64,000 nucleotides of DNA, taken from contig NC_133399.1 of NCBI RefSeq assembly GCF_047511655.1, forward strand, positions 3,041,333 to 3,105,332, given 5' to 3'. Positions 60,401 through 64,000 of the stretch are shown in pieces. The notes below the pieces were generated by a model, which had not been told where the DNA came from, did not search any database, and worked only from the letters and a program-made list of their open reading frames with translations. Each line of letters starts with the position of its first letter. Within the stretch, counting starts at the first letter, position 1. Both the position numbers and the translations under genes were made by a program. This DNA is from Castor canadensis (lineage: Eukaryota; Chordata; Mammalia; Rodentia; Castoridae).

Positions 60401-61005
60401 TTGGACTTGTGTTCACTGTGGCTGTTTCTACTGTTTTGGCCAAAACTATTACTGTAATCTTGTCTTTCAAGATTATGAAACCAGGAAGAACAATGAGGTG
60501 GTTGCTGGTATCAGGAGCCGTGAACTCTGTCATCCCCATCTGCACCCTGATCCAACTTATCTTCTGTGGAATCTGGCTGGCAACCTCTCCTCCTTTTATT
60601 GACACAGATGCACACTCTGAACATGGACACATCATCATCCTGTGCAACAAGGGCTCCCTCACTGCCTTCTACTGTGTCCTGGGATACCTGGGCTCCCTGG
60701 CCCTGGCAAGCTTCACTGTGGCTTTCCTGGCCAGGAACCTGCCTGACACATTTAATGAAGCCAAGTTCCTGACATTCAGCATGCTGGTGTTCTGCAGCGT
60801 CTGGGTCACCTTCCTCCCTGTCTACCACAGCACCAAAGGGAAGGTGATGGTGGCCGTGGAGGTCTTTTCCATCTTGACCTCCAGTGCAGGACTTCTATGC
60901 TGCATCTTTGTCCCCAAATGCTACATTATTATCATGAGACCTGATAAGAACTGTTTGAAAAATTTTAAAAATAGAAAATGTTCTAGGGGGAAAAAGACAT
61001 TCTGA
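30545..61005 (+). CDS. Vmn2r-like: Vomeronasal type-2 receptor (V2R, class C GPCR), complete, six exons
   Basis: Join 30545-30762, 52301-52592, 53788-54594, 56666-56893, 58041-58164, 60083-61005: 2592 nt, 863 aa plus stop, the usual V2R length. Order: hydrophobic signal peptide (residues 1-about 18), Venus-flytrap ligand-binding domain (about 25-510), nine-cysteine linker (about 520-580), seven-helix domain (about 582-840), short basic tail. Family hallmarks are [24 protein letters not shown]-x-G-E-I-P-G-F, [25 protein letters not shown] and F-V-P-K-C-Y. All introns are GT-AG and all joins keep phase; there is no internal stop. V2Rs sit in the membrane of basal vomeronasal neurons and detect peptide or protein pheromones through Go signalling (family knowledge). 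Intron 1 is 21.5 kb because of L1 insertions. The orthologue number cannot be assigned by eye. Confidence 0.95.
30763..32500 (+). other. V2R intron 1, 5' part
   Basis: Starts with the donor gtaagg. No gene or clear repeat recognised. Short open frames at 30983-31288 and 31597-31821 have no family resemblance. Confidence 0.5.
32525..32790 (-). repeat. Ancient L1 3'UTR fragment, antisense
   Basis: 'cagcaatcactgatttactttggatctctgag...tggacatttcctacaaatatattcatg...tgactgctttctttaggtttttcc...ttctcaag' follows the antisense L1M-type 3' end. It is very diverged. Confidence 0.5.
34030..34105 (-). repeat. ID-like SINE, antisense
   Basis: 'tactggggattaaacacaagacctcatgcttgctgtgcaagtgctctgccccttgactc' is the reverse of the tRNA-derived SINE, inserted in the old L1. 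Confidence 0.75.
34785..34882 (-). repeat. ID-like SINE, antisense
   Basis: 'gtgctgggaattgaatctgagcc...tgatctatctttgagccacac' is a reversed ID-like unit inside the old L1. Confidence 0.7.
35585..35945 (-). repeat. Composite B1/ID SINE, antisense
   Basis: The ID half (35585-35665, 'agggtttgaaatcaaggtcttgacc...cacttaagccatgccc') is followed by one or more B1-like halves ending 'gtagctgggattacaggaataagcaacc'. At 360 bp, more than one insertion is likely. Confidence 0.6.
35950..36280 (-). repeat. Ancient antisense L1, left half (split by young L1 nest)
   Basis: 'atgatatccaattccagctattcc', 'tggctattgtgagtagtgctaccataaacatggg', 'cagcaggatcatatggcaagtctcttat' is an antisense ORF2 3' end that stops at 36280. 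Its continuation is at 48320 ('gttattctttgattaccttccatgctgatttgc'), 12 kb away. Confidence 0.75.
36865..40658 (-). pseudogene. L1-2 ORF2, disrupted
   Basis: Starts M-A-G-I-T-T-Y-L-S at 40658. The endonuclease part is broken by several indels (pieces at 40452-40658, 39837-40136 and 39547-39777). The reverse transcriptase piece 38648-39511 runs into the same off-frame tail after S-G-T-R-Q as L1-1, through the lost base next to 38680. The catalytic F-A-D-D (38550-38561) is intact, but in the next frame. A lost G near 36850 also extends the C-terminus past the normal M-F-S end. Confidence 0.88.
40690..41911 (-). pseudogene. L1-2 ORF1, truncated by a stop
   Basis: ATG at 41909-41911 (M-M-G-R-Q-K-K-Q). 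The coiled coil and the start of the RNA-binding region are intact, but the frame ends after S-S-T-P-N-R at 41138, where CAGACCAGA has become CAGATGAGA. L1-1 is open at this codon and has its own stop seven codons later. Confidence 0.85.
41912..43549 (-). promoter_or_regulatory. L1-2 5'UTR with extra repeat unit
   Basis: Holds a YY1-type CAAGATGGC site near its start (43535-43546 region). Three TGTTTATTTACAG motifs lie near 42835, 42964 and 43109, spaced about 129 and 145 bp, against two in the other copies. The 49-base CA tract at 42445-42493 is in the distal part. Strong acceptor-like 'ttttttccccag' occurs on the + strand at 43224-43235. Promoter function is inferred. Confidence 0.6.
42445..42493 (+). 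repeat. (AC)n microsatellite within L1-2 5'UTR
   Basis: Expanded here to 49 bases, compared with about 19 bases in L1-A and a broken tract in L1-1, so it grew after insertion or in the source copy. Confidence 0.95.
43555..45660 (-). pseudogene. L1-3 ORF2, 3'-truncated and frameshifted
   Basis: Pieces at 44661-45140 and 45231-45431 (endonuclease) and 43834-44574 (reverse transcriptase, [11 protein letters not shown]). Unlike L1-1 and L1-2 it retains the extra base that keeps [14 protein letters not shown] in frame (43726-43740). Confidence 0.85.
45711..46915 (-). pseudogene. L1-3 ORF1, frameshifted
   Basis: ATG at 46913-46915 ([10 protein letters not shown]). The coiled coil runs to about 46460. 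An inserted T run ('tttttttcttttaatt') near 46370-46383 shifts the frame; the remainder (45711-46325) encodes the RNA-binding and C-terminal domains. At the codon where L1-1 has TGA, this copy has CGA. Confidence 0.87.
47590..48156 (+). other. Antisense ORF within L1-3 5'UTR (ORF0-like)
   Basis: ATG at 47590-47592 opens 188 codons starting [12 protein letters not shown], matching the frame in L1-A and the first part of the one in L1-2. It runs in the same direction as the V2R gene. Coding status is unproven. Confidence 0.35.
48318..49150 (-). repeat. Ancient antisense L1, right half
   Basis: Resumes the element interrupted at 36280: 'ccttccatgctgatttgcatattggctgcac', 'gtgatatccattctgactggagtaag', 'ttttctcccattatgtaggc', 'tggcacctttgtcaaaaattg', 'tttgtaccagtgccattctg'. 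Order and spacing fit one L1 3' end continuing into the reverse-transcriptase region. Confidence 0.75.
49151..49995 (-). repeat. Second old L1 3' fragment, antisense
   Basis: The ORF2 3' landmarks start over: 'gtgtatagatataaaattttctttatc', 'aaatatgggtgtgcaag', 'ggatcatatggtagttctattttaag', 'acaccaatggtgtacaaggg', 'gatagtcattctgatagaagtaagatgg', 'ttttctcccattctataggttacc'. It is therefore a separate insertion from 48318-49150. Confidence 0.75.
49996..50640. other. Intron 1 DNA, unrecognised
   Basis: More GC-balanced than its surroundings. Open frames exist on both strands but have no family resemblance or splice context. Could be an unfamiliar repeat. Confidence 0.35.
50645..50765 (+). repeat. 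L1 3'UTR tail, sense
   Basis: 'gggtgaatatgaagaaagtacatcgtatgcatgcatagaaacgtcaatgagacc' matches the L1 3' tail style seen at 19580-19640 and 27830-27890. Confidence 0.55.
50766..51465 (+). other. A-rich intron DNA, possibly degenerate L1
   Basis: A-rich with phrases such as 'ggaccaatggaaaccaac' and 'gattagaaaaaaattaaac' that could be a decayed sense L1 ORF segment. Too diverged to assign. Confidence 0.3.
51470..51547 (-). repeat. ID-like SINE, antisense
   Basis: 'tactgggtataaactcagatcctcacacttgctaggtacttagtctatcatttgatcc' is a reversed ID-like SINE. Confidence 0.75.
51592..51721 (+). mobile_element. ID-like SINE with target-site duplication
   Basis: The body 51607-51706 reads 'ggctggagctgtggcttaaggggtagag...gagttcaaaccctagtac' with an A-rich tail containing (AATA)n. 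It is flanked by 'aaaaacctgaatgag' (51592-51606) and 'aaaaaactgaatgag' (51707-51721), a 15-bp duplication with one mismatch. Internal A and B box-like segments are retained. Confidence 0.88.
52301..52592 (+). CDS. V2R exon 2
   Basis: Acceptor 'tgtgtttag'; donor 'cag/gtaaat'. Encodes the start of the ligand-binding domain: [18 protein letters not shown] and L-L-P-N-I-S-L-G-F. Length 292 nt, phase 2 to 0. It splices to exon 1 with no loss of frame although they are 21.5 kb apart. Confidence 0.94.
52593..53787 (+). other. V2R intron 2
   Basis: 1195 bp, GT-AG. No recognisable repeat or additional exon. Confidence 0.7.
53788..54594 (+). CDS. V2R exon 3 (main ligand-binding exon)
   Basis: 807 nt, phase 0 to 0, 269 codons without a stop. 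It starts [13 protein letters not shown] and [12 protein letters not shown], has [22 protein letters not shown] and [10 protein letters not shown], and ends L-P-W-E before gtaagc. This is the bulk of the Venus-flytrap lobes. Confidence 0.96.
54595..56665 (+). other. V2R intron 3
   Basis: 2071 bp, GT-AG. About 56200-56325 resembles a sense ancient L1 3'UTR ('tttcattgaggtaaaactaacattttaagtgcac...gtgcagccatactacc'). Small minus-strand frames at 54999-55193 and 55528-55755 are not recognised. Confidence 0.6.
56666..56893 (+). CDS. V2R exon 4
   Basis: 228 nt, phase 0 to 0. [10 protein letters not shown] and the A-G-D-H-I-S-L-D region close the second lobe; [13 protein letters not shown] and I-E-W-P are V2R landmarks. 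Donor gtataa is weaker than those of the other exons. Confidence 0.94.
56894..58040 (+). other. V2R intron 4
   Basis: 1147 bp, GT-AG. No recognisable repeat or gene. Confidence 0.65.
58041..58164 (+). CDS. V2R exon 5 (cysteine-rich linker)
   Basis: 124 nt, phase 0 to 1, the invariant size for this V2R exon. [24 protein letters not shown] supply six of the nine linker cysteines; exon 6 supplies the other three. Donor gtaaaa. Confidence 0.94.
58165..60082 (+). other. V2R intron 5
   Basis: 1918 bp, GT-AG, A/T-rich. A possible very diverged MIR near 59360-59460; otherwise nothing recognised. Confidence 0.6.
60083..61005 (+). CDS. V2R exon 6 (seven-transmembrane domain)
   Basis: 923 nt from acceptor 'tttccctag' to TGA at 61003-61005. 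It begins with the last three linker cysteines (C-F-Q-C, T-H-C-I-P-K), then TM1 ([14 protein letters not shown]), the K-A-N-N-R-N-L-S-Y loop, TM2-TM3 ([11 protein letters not shown]), the loop [11 protein letters not shown]5 (Y-C-V-L-G-Y-L-G), [10 protein letters not shown] and TM6-TM7 ending [12 protein letters not shown]. It is intact, in contrast to its homologue at 8757-9605. Confidence 0.96.
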
Positions 61006-61533
61006 GATTCTATCTCTGAAGTTTATCTCATAAACCTCTCTCACAGTTATAGGGTTTGGGAGCAAAAATTTTACCAAATTTTCAATTATGATATTATAAT
61101 GAGATAGTGAATGTCTTCACTTATTTATCAGCAACATTGATGTCCTTTATAAAAAATAATTCTATGAAACTAACTTTGTCCAACTATTAAGGCTAACATC
61201 TCAAAACTATCTCATTTGACTAATTCTAAAATTATTGATTTTGAATTACTTTCTATATTTCTAGCAGGCACTGTATTGATAATTTGATAAAACATCTAAG
61301 TTATACATGACTTAAAGATGTTTTATCCTCAGTAGAGTTTCATTAAAATTATAATATTTTAATAACAGCTTTATACTTGCAAAATAATTTATGACATATT
61401 AGGATATTTTCCTAAATGAAAACATTAACTGTCCATGCTAAATTATTTTATGTGTGGTATAATGTAGTGTCCAAAAACACTTTAGTCAGCATTGTCCAAA
61501 TTTTTAAGTGATAGTTTTCTTTATTGTATTCTT

Positions 61534-61539
61534 AATAAA
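61534..61539 (+). terminator. Candidate V2R poly(A) signal (AATAAA)
   Basis: A canonical AATAAA about 530 nt after the stop. An earlier ATTAAA variant is at 61342-61347. Which one is used cannot be told from sequence. Confidence 0.45.
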
Positions 61540-61589
61540 TTTTTAGCTTTGATTGTCATGTACTAATTGTGAAGATTTATGAGGTGTGA

Positions 61590-62765
61590 GGGATGCTTAT
61601 TTCAGTAATGATCACATCAGGTACTTGGCATATCTATCTCCTCAGACACTTCTCAGCTCATTGTTTTTGGAATATACAAAATCTCTTCTAGTTATTTTTA
61701 AGTATTCAATTAACTCTTATTAGCCATAGTTACCACATTATAGCATAGATCATTTATCTTATCCTACAACACCCCTGTTTCAATTAACTATAATCTCTCC
61801 ATCGCTCCCTCACTGCACCATTTTCTACCCCTGGTAATCATTATTCTATTTGCTACTTCGAGATCATCTTTTTAGATTCCAGATACATATCACAGCATGT
61901 GGTGTTTGTCTTTCTGTAACTGATTTATTTCTGTTAACATAATGTCTGCCAGTTCCATTTGTGTTATGAAAATGGTAGGCTTTCATTGATTTGGTAGTGG
62001 AGTGGTATTCCATTGTGTATATTTTCCATATTTTCTTTATTCACTCATCCATACATGGTACCTAAATTGATTCCACATCCACAATGTCTGAACCTCTTTA
62101 ATTCACACTAGAAATGTATCAGAGTTCTGTTTCATCTACAACCCAGTCTCCACAAAATTTTCACTTTTGTTGATTTTTTTTACTAATTATAACCATCGTA
62201 CTGGGTGTTAAATTGTATCTCATTGTGGGCTTTATGTGCATTTGCCCAGTGACTAATGAGGTTGAGCAACTTCTCATATGCTTCTTGACCACTTGCATAT
62301 TATTTTTCATGACTTCTCTTTCAAATCACTTCCTTATATATATTTTTTTCTTGTTCTGAAGTTATAAGAGTTCTCTGCATACTTAGGATACGCTAATCAG
62401 ATATGTGATTTGAAACCATTTCATGGGTTGCTTTTTCACACTTGTGATAATGTATTTTGATGTACAAAGTTTATAATTATGATGAAAATTAGTTTCTTTT
62501 TCTCTCATTGCTTTTCTTTTTGATACTGTATGTAAAATAATACTGTTGTCACATCCAAGGCCACAAAATTCTACCTCTATGTTTTCTTCTGAGTTTTATA
62601 ATTTTAGCTCTTACATCTATGTCTTTGATCCTTTCTGAGTTCACTTTCAATGTGTTTTGAGGTAGAAACATAACTTTCTACTTTTCAAGTTGCTAGCACT
62701 AGCTGTTAAAGGCATAGTCTTTTTATTTTCACTGACATTAACACTCTTCTCAAAAATCAATTGGC
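61590..62765 (-). repeat. Old L1 3' half, antisense
   Basis: Starts in 3'UTR ('attagccatagttaccacattatagc', 'cccctggtaatcattattctattt'), then antisense ORF2: 'cattgtgtatattttccatattttc', 'cagtctccacaaaattttcac', 'ttctgagttttataattttagctcttacatc'. It ends at the ORF2 C-terminal third. Non-coding. Confidence 0.75.
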
Positions 62766-63812
62766 AAATAGAGCAATAAGGCAAGAGAATAAATAAAACT
62801 GATGCACTATAAAAAAAGACAAGTTGTTCCTATTAGTAGGTGCTATCTTGGTACTTAAAATACAGTGACTCCACCAGAAATCTCTTAGATGTCAAACACT
62901 TTCAGCAAGATAAAATATTGACATACAAAAATCAGTAGCCTTTCTTTGTATATATCAATAATGAAGTTGCTGAGAATGAAACTAAAAAGAAACCCATCCA
63001 TAATAACCTCAAAAAATCTTAGGAATTAGCTAATAAGATGAAAGATCTCGATAATTTAAAACTATAAAACACTTAAGAATGAACTTGGAAGAAGGCACTA
63101 GAAAATAGAAAGACCTACCATGTTCATCAATTGGGAAAATTACTATTTTAAAACTGATCTACAATTCCAATGCAATTATCCTCAACATTACAATGACATT
63201 CTTCATAGAAAGAGGAAAAAAGATTGTAAACTTCATGTGGGAAAAAAAAGACCCCAAATAGCCAAAGCAATCCTGAACAAAAATAGCTATGCTGTAAGTA
63301 TTACAATACCTGCCTTCAAGCTTATATAGCACAACAATAGTAACAGAAAATCCTGGTACTCACACAAAATCAGATATGTAGATCAATTAAATAGAGAACT
63401 CAGAAATTAGATCACACAAAAATAATCTGATTCTGGTACCAAAAACATGTATTGGAGAAATGACAACTTCTTCAAGAGTGGTTAGTGGACTCCTGGTTAT
63501 CCACATATAGAAGACTGAACATAGATCCTTATCTCTATACAAAAATCATTTCAAGCTGGGCTTTGGAGGCTCATACCTGCAATTCTTGCAACTTAGGAGG
63601 AGAGATCAGGAGGACTGTGGTTTGAAGCCAGCCAGAGCAAATAGCTTGTGAGACTCTATCTTGAAAACATCCATCACAAGAAAAGGGCTGGTATGACTCA
63701 AAGTGTAGACCCTGAGTTCAAGCCCAGTACCGTAAAAAAAAAAATTCAAAATTGATCAAAACCTAAAACTTTGAAACTATTACAGGAGAATATAGGGAAA
63801 ACATTTCAAGAT
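62766..63812 (+). repeat. Old L1 ORF2 fragment, sense, interrupted by a SINE
   Basis: 'gagcaataaggcaagagaataaataaaac', 'tgactccaccagaaatctcttag', 'acatacaaaaatcagtagcctttctttgtatatatcaataatgaag', 'atagccaaagcaatcctgaacaaaaatagc' follow ORF2 in order. L1 resumes after the SINE at 63745 ('aaaattgatcaaaacctaaaactttgaaac'). It lies in inverted orientation directly beside the fragment at 61590-62765. Confidence 0.78.
63553..63744 (+). mobile_element. Composite B1/ID SINE
   Basis: B1-like left half 'agctgggctttggaggctcatacctgcaattc...gaagccagccagagcaaatagc', then ID-like right half 'gggctggtatgactcaaagtgtagaccctgagttcaagcccagtaccg' and an A tail. This dimer architecture is the main reason for placing the genome in Castorimorpha. 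Confidence 0.88.
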
Positions 63813-63814
63813 AC

Positions 63815-64000
63815 AGGAATAGGAAAGAATGGTGTGACACATCTGTGATCCAAGCTACTTGGGATACAAGAACTAGAGGAACACAGTTTTAAGCCAGATG
63901 AGCAAAAAGGTAGTAACACCCCCATCCCAACAAGATTCCATCTATTCAGGAGGCATAGGCAGAAGGATCACAGTGTAAGACCAACCCCAGTCAACATCAC
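63815..64000 (+). repeat. Composite SINE, cut by window end
   Basis: 'gtgtgacacatctgtgatccaagctacttgggatac...acagttttaagccagatgagcaaaaagg' is a B1-like half; a second similar half ('ttcaggaggcataggcagaaggatcacagtgtaagacc') follows and is truncated at 64000. Confidence 0.7.

Overview
The window is mammalian genomic DNA, very probably from a castorimorph rodent (beaver or kangaroo-rat relative; beaver favoured). The evidence is interspersed genes with GT-AG introns, tRNA/ID-like and composite B1-ID-type SINEs ending in 'gttcaaaccccagtac', MIR and MaLR-type relics, many LINE-1 copies, and a rodent-type vomeronasal type-2 receptor (V2R). Species assignment is inference from repeat style only. There are no bacterial-type genes, CRISPR arrays or plasmid features.

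Layout. 1-10.2 kb is old repeat-rich DNA (L1 3' tails, MIRs, SINEs, antisense MaLR-like LTRs, a degenerate L1 ORF1 piece) and holds one lone V2R exon 6 pseudogene at 8.76-9.6 kb. 10.26-19.46 kb holds two insertions of one younger L1 family, both antisense: L1-A (3'-truncated, with a 16-bp target duplication) and L1-1 (full length, about 7.0 kb, target duplication 12432-12447/19449-19464). 20.4-22.07 kb is an intronless KRAB zinc-finger retropseudogene, broken off where L1-B (22.07-26.98 kb, internally deleted) begins. 27-30.5 kb is mostly sense-strand relics of older L1s.

30545-61005 is a complete V2R gene on the + strand. Its six coding exons total 2592 nt and predict 863 aa. All ten splice-site dinucleotides are canonical and every junction keeps phase. 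Intron 1 is 21.5 kb, against 1.1-2.1 kb for the other introns. Much of the excess is a nest of antisense L1s: an ancient L1 (halves at about 35.95-36.28 and 48.32-49.15 kb) is split by a 12-kb block made of L1-2 (full length) and L1-3 (lacking its 3' part). From 61.5 kb to the end lie the likely V2R poly(A) signal, two oppositely oriented old L1 fragments and two composite SINEs.

How it works together: the only gene that looks functional is the V2R, a class C GPCR expected in vomeronasal sensory neurons. The 7TM-exon pseudogene about 21 kb upstream suggests the edge of a V2R cluster. I found no undescribed multi-gene system. The most unusual signals lie in the L1 family: a shared ORF2 frameshift in two independent insertions, antisense ORF0-like frames and repeated forkhead-like motifs in the 5'UTR, 3'-transduction-like tails, and a 3'-truncated insertion that still has a clean target duplication.
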